DNA of 64,000 nucleotides from Impatiens glandulifera (GCF_907164915.1 NC_061869.1:41599771-41663770), one strand, 5' to 3'. Positions 47,952 to 60,735 are shown, counted from the first letter of the stretch. Notes: a model not told the origin generated them from the sequence alone. Program-made: numbers and translations.

Positions 47952-48304
47952 GTCGCAACCAACACACCTTTCTATGATAACGATGACACTTCATTAGGTA
48001 TTATATGCGCATTGAATGATTGACGCCAATACCAAGAAATGAGGCCTTCATTCCAATGTCCTAAGAATTTAGACACAAACACAAAACTTTAGCCGTCCCT
48101 AGCTCCCTCAGCAACCACTTCAAGTTGCCATTACCTCAAAAATATCAAATTTGGTTAGTTCCTGTAACTGCAATCTATCGTCATTTAATTTGTATTGATC
48201 GTATTTTAGAGATGATGGATTATATATATATATATATATAATATAAATAGGCATCAAAGTTAAGTAAAAAGGTGAAGTAAAAAATAAAGTTAAGAAATGG
48301 CATC

Positions 48305-48535
48305 ATGGTTCATGAAAGAGGGAGTAGAGATATTTATCATTATGATCGTGGTTTCTCAGATCTAGCTTTTTTCGAACATATAAAAGATGCAAATTATAGT
48401 GGAGCAAGTACCACAAGTGGGGAACCGATAGAGTCTTATTTATTTAACTTGGTTTCTCAAGAACATTCTGGTGATGAATTTGTAGGGGAGAAATCTGTGA
48501 TTCAAAAGATCATTACATCAAGAGTCGAAGCCTAG
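48305..48535 (+). other. 76-codon open frame, function unknown
   Basis: ATG to TAG, MVHERGSRDIYHYDRGF..., hydrophilic. Codon use looks more coding-like than the flanks, but no family is recognised and no promoter is clear. It could be an exon remnant of a transposase-like gene around 48000-48800, where low-quality coding traits continue after the stop. Confidence 0.25.
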
Positions 48536-49151
48536 ACAAGTAAGAAAGGACTCTTTTGTTCGTGAAAAGGGAAAGATGAGCATGAAGGTTCATTAGGGAA
48601 TAAAACTTGACGTTTTATATGGACATAGTTAAATAAGGACCAAGAGAACAACCAAACAACATATTATTATCTTAATTGTTATTTTTCTAATGAAAAACAA
48701 GAACAAAATATAAGTGTAATACACCTGCCAACAATGATGCGTCGAGGTCTTGGTCCTCGTTCTTTAATGTTAATAGAAATAGTAGTGCAAGTGGTTGTGG
48801 AAATATTAGTAGTAGTGTTGTTAATAAACTTGACATGGACGATTTCTTTAATTATTAAATTTCATGGGTGAACTTGACAATTGGAGAATCGGTTGACCAA
48901 GATAATCATGTTTTTCTTTTAATTGCTTTGTTAGTTGTTACCTTTTTTTCACCTTAGATCATTTCTTCTTATATACATACATACATGGAAAATATGGTTC
49001 TTCATTTATTAAACATTTTTAAAATAAATAAATAAATTTCTCTTATCTTTCTTGGGTTGTTGTGGTATGTTTTACAAGAACGAAGATATGAAAGGTAAAG
49101 ACTAATCCAACTACTTGTAGGAAATAAGTCCAAATTTGAGGGAACAATTTT

Positions 49152-49262
49152 ATTTAAATTAGTTGATGTAATTCAAGTGTCAAGAGTCTTATCTAAGAGA
49201 TCAAAGGTCACGAGTTCGATTCCCACTAAGAACACTTTAAGTTGAACTATAAAAAATAAAAA
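49152..49262 (+). repeat. Possible tRNA-derived SINE fragment
   Basis: CACGAGTTCGATTCCCACT resembles a polymerase III B box with its flanks, and an A-rich end follows (ATAAAAAATAAAAAAATTGG). The A box is weak and no target-site repeat is clear. Confidence 0.3.
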
Positions 49263-49852
49263 AATTGGTTTACGTATGCATATGTATGTGCTCATTCTAA
49301 AAGCCAAAACTTGTGAGTCAATTATCAGAGGTTTTAATATATTGATTTTAGTTGTACATGATAGTAATATAGCATATTAGTAAGTTGTGAAAATTGTTCA
49401 TATGTTACTTTTATTGGTAATAATATGCAAATAAACACTATTGTAGGTTTTTGTGGCAATGTTTACTGTGCTATGTGGAATTTAACAGTATGTTTATCTG
49501 GTTCCATTTCAATCCTCCTTTATCTTCATACATGTTTAATTGTTCTCTCTCATTTTTTCAATGTTAAAGTAAGGGGTCATTCAATCTCCAAATATTCTCC
49601 CTTACAGGAAACTGATTCATCCTTCTTTGGAAAGATGTAGTTGCTAAAGTATTTCCCAAACATAAATATTCAAATGATATCTTATACTTCGTTAGACAAT
49701 AGTTTTACGATAAATAATGACATTATTTTTTCTTTCAATGTCACCCATGGCTGGAGGGTTTTCTATTAATGAAGTTTTTCTGATTGTGTGTATATTTTGA
49801 TCTAACTGATTTGTTTGATTTAAATAATGTTGTGAGTTACAGATTATAACTG

Positions 49853-50650
49853 TTGGGAAAAACTTGACAGAATCAATAGAAGAAACAAACGAAAGAATAC
49901 ACTAACATAATTTGATAACGGAGTTTGGCCAAATATTACTTACATATTCAAGCACTAAGGCTATCAATTAATAAAGAAGAAGAGATACAAATAATGGGTG
50001 CAATAAAACAAAGAGGGAGAGTTTCTTTTATAGGCTAAGAAACTTCCCCCATTCCCATCTAAAAATAGGCTAAAAATAGTTCTTAAGTGCTTCAAATTGG
50101 CGCTCTTTAGCGCCGACTCAAACACGGGTGATGTTTACCAAATCTAAACAATGTTTATATTTGGTTTTCCAATGTCTTTCATCTCGAACTCTTTACCCAA
50201 TTGAGCCTTCAATTTTTCAATTTCATATTGGCTCTTTGATTTATCAACATATCATCAACGTACAAGAGTAGATAGATAAAAGACTCATCTTACAGTTTGC
50301 GCAAATACACACATGTATTGAATCTGCTTCTTGTGTACTTGTGCTCCATCATACACTTATCAAGTCGCTTGTACCATTGTATTGGCGATTGCTTCAACCC
50401 GTACAATGATTTATTCAACTTACAAACCCAATTTTCTTTATCAATAATTTTTAATCCGTCTAGTTGATAAATGTAGATTTCCTTATTCAAATGACAGTGT
50501 ATGTCTGCTGTCTTTATATCTAGTTGAGCTAGCTCCAAAATAATCTGCGCTACCAAGGCCAACAAAATTCTAATGGAAGAATGTTTAACAATATGATAAA
50601 GTACCTCATTATAATCACCTCCTTCTTTCTGAGCTTAGTCTTTAGATACC
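49853..50650 (-). mobile_element. Copia fragment: LTR piece and RT scrap
   Basis: TGTTGGGAAAAAC at 49853 starts an LTR-like piece. From about 50650 back to 50200 the minus strand encodes Copia RT: AQLDIKTADIHCHLNKEIY, VCKLNKSLYGLKQSPIQWYKRLD, and a decayed LLYVDDML. It is a different lineage from elements 0, I and V. Everything upstream of RT is missing. Confidence 0.7.
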
Positions 50651-50842
50651 AATTTTTTTTGTAGAGAACATCAAACTATTGGGAAAAATTAAAACAAAGA
50701 AGAAAGAAAGTTAGTTAAAAAAAAAAATAGTTTAATTACCTTTAAAAGAATATAAAAGATCATTATGGTTTGGAACATAATTTTGATGATGTTATTATGA
50801 TCAAGTTAAGCTGTCTATTTATTTTGTGTAGATACAAATCTA

Positions 50843-53800
50843 AAAGTCTGTTATGGTCACCTGCCATGGCATCTATTTGATGAAAATTTCATTTAAAAAG
50901 GAAAAATTAAACTAAACCCAAAACTTGGTTTAGTTTGATGGGTGCAACTTATTTAGAGTTATTTTTAACTTATTTGTAAATATAATTTACGCACATTTGA
51001 TTCAACTTATTAGAAATATGTTATTTATCCAAACTATTGTAATAACATAATTATTCGTTGCAGCACCACAAAATATGGAGGATGGAGGAGAGAAGAATTC
51101 AAATCAGAAAAGGAAACTGAAATCAAGCTTATTTTCCACAACGGTGAATATAAGCTTAATCAAACACAATGGCATCAAACGAATAAGCTTAATCAAAAAG
51201 GCCTCACTTTTGTTTTGTTGCAAATTTGCTACATCGAATACACTCAGTAAAGAGGACTGTGAATAAACTCCAAGTTATAACCATACCACAAGACTAATTA
51301 GTCAACAAGCAAAATAAAACTAACCGTATATATAAGAAATAAGTTCTTGTGTGCTCTACCACTAGTAATGAATTCCCCACAAAACTAATTTGTTAAAAAA
51401 ATGAGCAATTTATTTAATTGTACCGGCAGATGAAGAGGTGTCGACATCTACCAAGATCTCATGGAGTAAGGATTAAGACCATCTCCTGGCACACTTTTTT
51501 GCACCATTTTCTATCTTATAAACCCATATTCGCGTTTAGACGATTATATATACAAAATATTCTTTAGATTATAAATTGATCCTATAATTTATCATATATG
51601 TTATTTTATATATTTAGTTTTTTTTTATATAATTTATTATATGTTTAATTTTTTGTTTTTATCATATATTATTTTACACATTATAAATTTATAAATTCAT
51701 TATAATGAACAACATTATTGAAAAAAAAACTCAAAACTAACCAACCAATTTTATTGAAATAAAACACAAAGATATAAAAAATAAAAATTAATAATCCATT
51801 CAAGTTCAAATTACTAATCTAAATACTAAAAAATGAAAATTACATCTCACAAAATAATTAAATATACAAGTTAAATAATAAAAATAAACGACAAATAATA
51901 AAAATAAGATTAATAATATTATAAATTAGCACCACTTCTATCAAGATTATTAAAAGTTAGAGTTTAATTTGCAAAGTTTATTAATATATAAATATTATTG
52001 AAAAAATTAAAAATTTATTTTGAAAATTAATATTTGAAGAATTTTTTTTTTTAAGTTGAAAATAAGTTTTTTTTTTTGTTAGAGATAAATTACTGTTTAA
52101 CATAATATTTACTATATTTTATGTTTAAAAATATATTTTTAAGTTGAAGATGGTCAAGTCCATAGTTTCTTTTCTACGTAAATAAGCTTAAAACACAATT
52201 TATATTTATTGAGTAAAATAAATAAAGAGATTAATCATATATAGAATTCAGATTTGTGAGTAAGAGACTTTTACTTTAGTGGTGAAGTGTAAAAAAAAAA
52301 TAGATTTGAGAGCTTAAATTCTCAAATCAAATCTCCCCTCTAAGTATTTTATGAGTTGAATGCTAGCTTACTTTAGATATAAAATCCTCTTTACAAGTAA
52401 AAGAATTATTTAGTAGATAAATAAAAGAGAAAAATTAATTTCAATTTATTCTCCATCTTCCAAGATGTGCCTTAACTCGACAAAACTTGTTATATCAACC
52501 ACAAATATAGTACAAATTAAAGCTGCAACTTCTACTAGTGTTATTTAATTTGCATGGATGTTCAAGCCTGCCTTTGGAGTTTCATGAGAATTTCATTGGA
52601 TTTTGTAATAACAAAAGAAAAAATTATTTGATGTTATTTGAATTTTTAAAATATTTATTATTTATTAAAATTTAAATTTATTAAAATAAAGTATTGACAT
52701 TTTAATATTTTAATTAGTGAAATATGTAGTTTGATTGTTGAAATGAAAATGACGTGATATAATTTTTTGTGTGGAATGATAGGGGTAGAGTAATTGGTGG
52801 AGAGGATAAGTGAGAGAATGAAAAGATAAATATAAAGAGTAGAGAGAGAAATTTTATTATTATTTCTGGCAATCTGATTATGTCATTTCATTCTCTCATT
52901 CTCTTTTTTAAATTGATTCCCCTAATCATTTCTCTTTTTTATATATATCAAATGAGTTTTTGATGTGAGACAGACCCATTATATTTGTTTTTTAAACGTT
53001 GGGTTCTGCATCTTTAATTCGGAATACGAATAATCCTTGTGGGTTAAACAAATAGCGTATAAACACATCTAATAATTAACTATGCGAGCGGAACTTGTCA
53101 CATCTAATGATATTCACTTATTATACACCTCAACGAGGCTAATGTTATTCACATATTATTGCCGGTAGACTAGAATATGGGATCACATAACCATTATATT
53201 GATCAACACATAAGGTCTAGCTAGAAGAGGAAATGGAAAGGCCATTATATTGATAAACACATAAGGTTTAGACAATATTGGAATGAAAAGCGGGGCATAA
53301 CTATGAGATGTTTTATAGTTCTCCGTAATTATAAATACTAAACAAAAACTATCCTGCTTTTTGTTATGGGAGCATCTCGCCATTAACAAATTAAGACTGG
53401 TCTTTTATGCTTTTTAGAACAATGATCTAATTATATTCTTTCCCAATTAAGAATTACACCATGTTGTAACACAAAGATGTGGTGAATGTTGGCAAAACAA
53501 AAGAGAATAGTGGCCTCCTTGCCCTTAAATGAATATAATGAGACAAAATATATTATAGGTATAGACAACTATTTTTATACCCCAAAATTAAATAAATCTT
53601 CTCGGTCTAATTCAGTTATCATACTTGACTATTGGACCGAGAAAGAAAAAAAATTAAAAATACTTTTCAGAATTGGCTTAGAACGACCGTTGATTAGCGG
53701 TCCAAATGCCAGATTCTAAAAATACTCGAGCATCAGATGATCGCATAACTTCTGATTGACATTTTCAGAAAATTATATTTGAGTATAATATTGTTGTTGT

Positions 53801-55180
53801 AGAAAATGTACATAACGCATGTTTTCAAGCTTTTTCTTGCACCCAAACAACATTTTTTTATAGAAAATTAGAATTAAGAAGACTTGGTATGTTCAGATTA
53901 ACTAGTTCGAAAAATTATGAATTTAAGTATAATATTGTTGTTTACGATTTTGTATAAAAGGTTTCCAAAAGGAAAAAGTGTCAAAACTGAGTCAAATAGG
54001 TCGGATTAAGTCCGACTCAATGGTGGAACTCTCGCACGTCTAAAGAGTTATAAATAAGAGAATGACATCATGATGATGCTAGATACATGCCTTATTTGAA
54101 AAGGACCCAAAAATACCCATTTTGGCATTATATGTTGAAGGAAAATCATCAAAGGATCAACAAATTTGAAAATTCATCAAAATCGCTATACTAATGGAAT
54201 TAGATAATTTTAGATGTTTTAGAAAGCTCAAAGAATTCTTTACAAGGCCCGTTTAATCAAAAATCAAATCAAAGCTCTTAACTATGAGAAATTGGCGGAA
54301 CAAAACAATGTGATCGAAAGGGGATAAAACCTATCATGTTCACAATTAGAAATTCATAACTTGAGTCATAGAGCCTCAAATTTGGATTTCTACCTATGGT
54401 TGAAAATATAAGACACAGACCGGTTGAACGAAACTGGTCACGAGTCTTTATTCGATGGCTAATTTAATCTACACAAGTTGACAACCTAATGAAAGTACAC
54501 CAACTTCAATCCAGGGGAGAACTAAAGTTTGGTGTGACTTTGAAAAATCATATATTTGGACTCACTAGACCATTTGGTGCAAGTGAGCTACCATTGAAAA
54601 CAAAATTGACTTGGAATTCATTTTGATAACAAGAACCACTCACATCTCGACCCACATCCCACGCTAGGTCGCCCATGCGGTAGACTATTCAAACTTCTTG
54701 GAAAAAAATAAACATGATTCCAACATCAATACCTTTTTAATGTTTCCTAGTTCAGCCTCAATGTTGATCTGAGTTAAAAGTTACATCCATTTGAAGTTTT
54801 AGTTGATTAACGTTTGCTGAAACCAAAAACTCAAATTAGGCTTGAGTTTTAAAATGCATAACTTAGCCCATACTCCATAATTTGACCTATTTTAAATTAG
54901 AGAATCAAGATGGACGAGTTACCGCAACATAGGTCTTGGCCTCAACTAAGATAAACTCGAACTCAGCCCGGAATGACCTGGTGAGTGAGTTACCGGTTGA
55001 GCCAATATTAAAATTTAAAATTCCCAAGAATTCCCTTGTTCAAGGGGTATTTAAAGGAATAACCTCATCAATTGAGGGATTACGTTGGATCATTTCATAA
55101 AAATTAATACTAGACATTAAAGAGAGAAAAAATGAGAGTTAAGGTTACCAAATCAAGAACACCTTGAAGGTGATTCCGAC
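50843..55180 (-). repeat. Right arm of inverted segmental duplication
   Basis: Reverse complement of 5572-5656 plus 19405-24187, with about 5% mismatch in the sampled part. It begins abruptly at TAAAAGTCTGTTATGG, opposite the left-arm end in JAGGED intron 2. It lacks element I, so the insertion site is intact (TGAAATGATC read on the minus strand, 55092-55096 in its middle). It also lacks about 574 bp of JAGGED 5' sequence. Left-arm homology lasts to 55180, exactly where the left N gap begins, so the real duplication may be longer. Confidence 0.93.
51421..51447 (-). pseudogene. JAGGED exon 2 tail and deletion junction in the copy
   Basis: On the minus strand GGTAGATGTCGACACC joins sequence matching 23000-23012 to sequence matching 23583-23600 across a shared ATGT. 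The last 20 or so bases of exon 2 and the splice donor (TCTGCCG/GTACA) survive; the TATA box, exon 1 and the EAR-motif codons do not. Confidence 0.9.
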
Positions 55181-55690
55181 AAGACCTGACATGTTCAATT
55201 CGGTAGTTGCTCTTTAGGTTTTTCTACTTATTTAGATAGGTCTACATAATGTGCTACATTAAGGATGCTTATGTACATCGATGTCGGTTCCATGTTCATT
55301 TATGTAATTTTAATTGATTAATTTATAATTTGTTTTTTAATTGATTGTTTGCTAAATTGTTTGATTGCTGAGTGAATTTAGGTGTTAAAAGTGCATAGGT
55401 TAGTTTGTGTCTAGTCTAGGTCTTGACTAGCCTCAAATCTAAAATGCAAATTTCACCGGAATCATTGAATTTCGGTCATCGGAGGAGGAACTACTGGAAA
55501 ATTCTTCGGACGAGTTTCAGAGTGCTTCTTCTTCAACACAAAGGCTTAAACGAATCTTCTAAACACATGGAAGACATTGTCGAGGGCTATAACATAAATG
55601 CCTCGACGAATAGCAAGTCAAAGACATTAACTGTGGTTCAATTTTTAGATCCACAGGGGAATCCTCATTCAATTCCACTACACTCTATTT
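55181..55690 (+). other. Unidentified coding-like segment cut by element II
   Basis: Left part is AT-rich. From about 55440 two frames look protein-like: an acidic serine-rich one (IEFRSSEEELLENSSDEF) and one ending SKTLTVVQFLDPQGNPHSIP just before the LTR. A frame change between them would make one product, but I recognise no family. Element II inserted at 55691 with TATTT (55686-55690) as the probable left target-site repeat. Confidence 0.35.
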
Positions 55691-56935
55691 TGTTAGGATC
55701 GGGGACGCCCTTGGAGGACCGGGGTGTTTTCCGGTTTCGGGAAGGGTGGCCGCTTACAACACACACAACTCTTTTGGTGATAGTCCGGTTAAAGACTAAA
55801 ACCGTTCTCAGCACTACACAAACTGTCACAGACTCTTAAACCGGGTTCAAGGGCGGAAATGTTTGTTTCAGGTTGAAGCAACGAATGTGACTTTAGATGA
55901 TGTTTAAGAAGGAGTCGTTTTTATGGATGTGAGTGACCGATTTTAGGAGTATGATTGATTTGAGGTTAGATAATGAAAGCAACGAAAGAACACGAGACAA
56001 AAGATTTGTTTATGGATGTTCGGAGCAAACCTTCCTACGTCACCCCTTCTTCTCAGGTTATGAGAAGGATTTCCACTAACTCTTAGAGTTACAACAATAC
56101 TGCCGGTCGAGCCCAACTTCGCTACTCGCCGGTTACACCAAACTCACTCTTTGATGTAATACAACAACTCAACACAACAACACACACAAAAGGCTTCCGG
56201 TTTTAGACACACCGGTTTTACAGTATGTAGAACTTTATCTCTCTAGAATTAAATGCTTTTACAACTTTCAGAACTGATGATGCTTGTAACTTGTTGCTGC
56301 TTATGCATTAAATGAAGACGTTTGATCTTCCTTTTATAGCTGAGAAGAGCCAACGGCTACTTTCTTCTCTCTCCTACGGATTGGTCGATCGTCATCACGC
56401 CTGTTGCAGAAAAGGTTGCTTGCACGCTTCACTTTCCTCAACACCTGGCATTCATGCAGGCAGCTCTGAGCAAAAGATGACGTAGCCGGTTTTCAGATTT
56501 GGACACGTGTTGAACATGCACTTCCGGTTGTCAATTTCAGATCAATAAAGCATCATTGCTTTCCTCGCATGCTTCCGATCGGATCCGATCTTCTTTTATT
56601 CTTTCAAGACACGTTTCTTCCGTCATGGTACGTCACTCTTGAAGTTTGAATCTTATGACTTTTGTTCTGAACCATCCGGTTTTTGTGTCTTGTGCAGTAT
56701 GATCCGGTTGGAATGAAAGTTTCTGTCTTGGCTAACCGGTCGCTTGAGAAGGTGATAACCGGTTCCTCTGATCTTTAACTTGATCACTTGAAACTGGTTT
56801 CTTTGAATTGTAGTATCAGCCGGTTTTACAACGCCAACCTGTTCATACGGTTTTAGAAGTACCTACACACGAAGATTAACTTCTGTTTAGTTCGTCTGGC
56901 CGGTTCCAAAATTAATCTACTTAATTTTTCTATCA
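55691..56935 (-). repeat. 3' LTR of element II
   Basis: 1245 bp, TGTTAGGATC...TTTCTATCA on the plus strand. Sense-strand TATAAAA at 56338-56332; conserved leader core at 56047-56014. It is related to but clearly different from the element I LTR. Confidence 0.85.
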
Positions 56936-57159
56936 ATTTCTCCCTTTTTGATTATTTAGAATAAATATTCAAAAATTGTAATGTATGGCCGGTTCCAAAA
57001 TTAATCTACTTAATTTTTCTATCAATTTCTCCCTTTTTGATTATTTAGAATAAATATTCAAAACATGTAATGTATGGCCGATTTTGAAAGATTTGCTTAC
57101 TAGCCAGTTTAGAAAAATTAATCTACTTAATTTTTCTATCAATTTCTCTCTTTTTGATT
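56936..57159 (-). promoter_or_regulatory. Triplicated polypurine tract of element II
   Basis: The minus-strand tract AAAAAGGGAGAAAT with flanking LTR-start sequence occurs at 56953-56936, 57042-57025 and 57159-57142 (the last as AAAAAGAGAGAAAT). The first two repeat units are nearly identical over about 89 bp. Confidence 0.88.
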
Positions 57160-57358
57160 ATTTAGAATAAATATTCAAAACATGTAATGTATGGCCGGTT
57201 TTGAAAATCATGTGTTTTGTCTTGTTGGAAGAAAATGTTTCAAAAAGCATGAGTTCGATTGTTTTAGAAAATATGTGAGAACCTATCAGAAAAAACAAAG
57301 TAACCAAGTTCTGAAACATAGTAAGACATAATTGTTTGAAATAAATAAAGAAAGAGTT

Positions 57359-60216
57359 TTAGGGCTTGGATGATCCCCCCTTGTGAAGCTCCTTTTCCTT
57401 TTCCTTCTGTCTTCTCTCTTCTTCTTTTCTTGCTTTCCACTCTCTATCACGTCTTTCGGCATCAATCAGCACACCGGCCCATACACTTGAGTGACCGGTG
57501 CCCTTATTCTTGAGACTAAAGTTTGCACAAACCGGTTTCGGTGGTGGAGGCGGTGGATCATTTGAAGGTCTGAAGCTTGGAGTTGCGGTGGATTCTCCGG
57601 TTGTCCTTCTCTTTCGCCGGTTAAGTTCCTCAGCATCTTCTTCTTCTTCTTCTTCTTCAAGCGGTGGCGTATTTATCACGACCGGTAAAGCTGTTTTCTG
57701 TTCTGCCCGCTTGATCACGTTCTTGACGGCGCTTCGCTTCTTCTTGTTCCTTGTATCCATTGAGTGGGATGATTGAACCAGTGGAAGTTCTTGGATGTTG
57801 GCCTGCTCTTCCTCGGTAAACTTTTGAGCGAGTTCAAAATCTCTTTCTTCAGTCTCCTTCTGTAACCGTTCCCTTTCTATCTCTTCCTCTTGCAATTTCT
57901 TTGTGGTTTCAGCATCCTTTTCGATTTGTGTCAGAGTTGTGGTGTCTTGAACCTTGGACATTTCCCCGATCTGAATGGCCATTGCTTGCAGCATGTCCAA
58001 TAATGGAGCGGTTGCGGTTTGAACGGATTCGTTTATCATGGCTTTTACTGTTGTCTGCATAGCCGTGTCCATCATGGACCTTAGAGAGTTTGCCAGTTTA
58101 TCTTCAGCCACTGCAATTCTTTCATCGGTTACGGTTTTAAAATTTCCAAGGCATGAGTCAACTGTTTCAGCCATCGCTTGCTTGATCTGATCAATTTCTA
58201 GAGCTTTGACCGGTTGAGAAGTTTCTTGTTCTAAATTTTCAGAGGTTCCGGATGTCTCACCACTCATAAAGAATGGTTTGCTTTGATATGATTCGGCATT
58301 GTTGAGTTGGCGTTGGAAACTTTTCCTCCACTGCTTGTCAAGATGATCAAGATTTCGCACAAGCTGTTCTCGTACCGCAATAAACCGGTCAGCCATCCTC
58401 ATTTCAATTGGGTTTAGCTTCGATCCTTAGGTTTCTTGAAAGGCATTCTCAACTGCCTGTAACCGTGCGTTTTCAAGGATTACCGGAGCTTTGCTAAACG
58501 CCGGTTGAATCAGGTTGGTGTTAGCTAGCTGAAGTGACTTCTCTTCTAGCTTGACGAGTCTATCCCACTGTTTGTTGCCACTTAAACCTGGAACCATGTC
58601 GGATAACTTGGTTTCGCATCTGAGCTTCACCCACAAGATGTATGGAGCTAACGCTTCACTTGCACCTTGGTTCATGTCTTGAATGAGTTCCTCGAAAACC
58701 TCATTTTCTTGCTCTGCGGTGAAGGTGACTTCGTCTCCGGTTATGGCTTCCTGCTGAGGGTCGGTTTGCAGCGCGCACGTTCCGGTTACCGTTGTATCTT
58801 CAATAAGAATTCCTTTTCCTTTGTTTACCTGAGTGGGACCTTCAGGTGTTGTGGCCGGTTGGATTTCTGGGATTATCTTCCTTCCTGCGGAACCGGAAGG
58901 TTCCTGTTCTTCATAATTTCTCTCCTGAGCCGGAGGTGTGATCTCTGTTGTATTGGCCGCCTCTTCGACCGGTTGAGCTTCTGTCTGATCAGGTATCTCA
59001 ACCTGATCATCTAGTTTCCGACGACCTGAAACATCGTCCTCTTCGGTTTCCTTTGTGATCTCTTGGACCACATTTTGAATTCTTCAGAGGTATTTAAGCC
59101 CACATCGGCCAATACCTCTCCAACTCGTTTACTAGGTGACTTGGAGGTTTCAGAGTTAATGCTTACCTCTGCTTCCTCCTTGGAGATTGACTTATTCTCC
59201 TTGCTCCCCGAAGATTCGGTTTGCTTTGGAGAATGGGATGGAACGGGAACGGGGATAACTGTGTTGAGGGGAATGGGTTGGAAGACATCTGCGGTTCTTT
59301 CCGGTGGATTGTCCGAGGAAAGCGTTTTCTCGGAGTCCGCCGGTTTCTTTGAACTCTTCTTCGCAGCTACCTTCTTCCTCTTCTTCGGTTCTAGTGGGAC
59401 TTCTGCTTCAACCGCTTTTCTTGACGGTTTCTTCTGTCTGGTTTCTTCTTCAACCGGAACCGATGAACTGACTCCCTTGGATGATTTGGTCCTTGAGGAT
59501 TTAGGTTTAAGTGTCTTCTCAGGTTTTTCAATTACTGACTCTGAGTCAAGAATGTTGGAAATCGGAAGCGGTATGCCTTCACCTAGTTCCACTTTGAGGA
59601 ACTCAAGGATTTTGACAATTTGCATAGCATAGGCCTGCACCCGCCCATCTTTCTTAATCACCATTTGACAGAATTCTTCATAGATGACGTACCCCCAGTC
59701 TACCTTGTCACCTCGGACAATGGCTAACAGCATTCTAAGTTTAAATTTTGTGAGGTTGTCGAAGTTACCTCCCCTTCCCTGGATTGATTTGGCGATGACG
59801 GTCACTAACCATCTATATTCCGGTTTGAGCTTGATCTTCCGGCTGGAGTGGATCACTAGATCTTGATCCGAGAATGAAACCACCAACCGAGCAGCGTTGG
59901 ATTCTCCATCTGTTAGGTCTGTCTTCAGATCCATACCGCTGTTTGGCAGACCGAGAGCTACAGCAAATAGCTCTTCGGTTATGAGGATGTCCTTCTCGTT
60001 GACGGATGCAGAGATCTTCCTCTTCGACAGCGTCGCCGTCGCCAAGAACTCCGTCACCGCCGCCGGATGGATGATGAACGGACCAGAAAGAAATTTTTCC
60101 AACCTAGATTCCCGTAGAAGTTGAAGAGCGGCCTTGTTCTTATCGTCAGCATGCTCGTCAATATCTGCGAAATCTACTTGTAACATCCATTGAAATGGAG
60201 CCTTGCTTAGATCCAT
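57359..60216 (-). pseudogene. Element II cargo gene 3: Transposase_32-like domain with long charged/coiled-coil tail; two breaks
   Basis: About 950 codons in total. ATG at 60216 gives MDLSKAPFQWMLQVDFADI. The domain (FAVALGLPNSGMD, YRWLVTVIAKSIQGRGG, KVDWGYVIYEEF) takes the first 215 residues. A basic Ser/Pro-rich region with EPKKRKKVAAKK follows, then an acidic region, a helical region rich in Glu/Gln (DKLANSLRSMMDTAMQT..., LQEEEIERERLQKE), and a charged C-terminus. A one-base shift near 59065 and a TAA at 58424-58426 split it into blocks of 401, 214 and 347 codons. It is the counterpart of 7309-9928. The first 401 codons could still make the domain plus basic region. Confidence 0.75.
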
Positions 60217-60319
60217 GATGATTTTTGGAAAGAACGATGAAGATCGGAAAGATGAAGGTTTGAAGATTTGAAGATTCTGTAGAGAGAGAAAGCGTAAGTG
60301 TTGAATGGATTGATATGAA

Positions 60320-60384
60320 CTTATATATGTGGCGGTTCCAAGCGGTTTTGAAGATGAACCGTCGATTTGATGTTTTTGGCGCCA
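60320..60384 (-). promoter_or_regulatory. Promoter of element II cargo gene 3 (TATA and E2F-type site)
   Basis: Minus-strand ATATATAAG at 60328-60320 lies 105 bp before the ATG, with a CT-rich leader. TTTGGCGCC (plus strand 60376-60384; near-palindromic) lies about 50 bp further upstream and fits the E2F consensus. Element I has the same arrangement. Confidence 0.6.
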
Positions 60385-60735
60385 ATTTTCCCTCCAAAAA
60401 GTTACTGCCGTAACTTTCGGCGGTAAAAGCGGGATTTCAGTGGGCGGTAATTTTTAAAGGTAAAACTGTGGGCAGTTTAAGTTTTTCAAACTTTCACTTT
60501 TGCTCGAAGGTCCGGTTTGACTTGACGACTTGCTAACCGGAAGTTTAGGTTAACTTTAACATTTTTGTATGAGTTTTTTTTTGAAAACCGGAAGGAATAC
60601 TATGAATGAAAACCGGAGATTTTGAGAATTAGAATATTTCATTAATATATAAGGAAAATAGTTAACATTTGGGGCGGTTCTGGTCGTACAGCAAAATGAC
60701 CAGAAACCGGAAAAGGAAAGAAGAAAGAAAAAGAA

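Noticed and set aside
49180..49240. A tRNA gene around the GTTCGATTCC word
   Set aside because: No cloverleaf could be drawn: acceptor and anticodon stems are missing. At best it is a SINE fragment.
57640..57660. CTT microsatellite as a separate feature
   Set aside because: It is a run of Glu codons on the coding strand of cargo gene 3, part of the acidic region.
59063..59632. A 189-codon plus-strand frame
   Set aside because: Antisense shadow of the basic serine-rich region of element II cargo gene 3.
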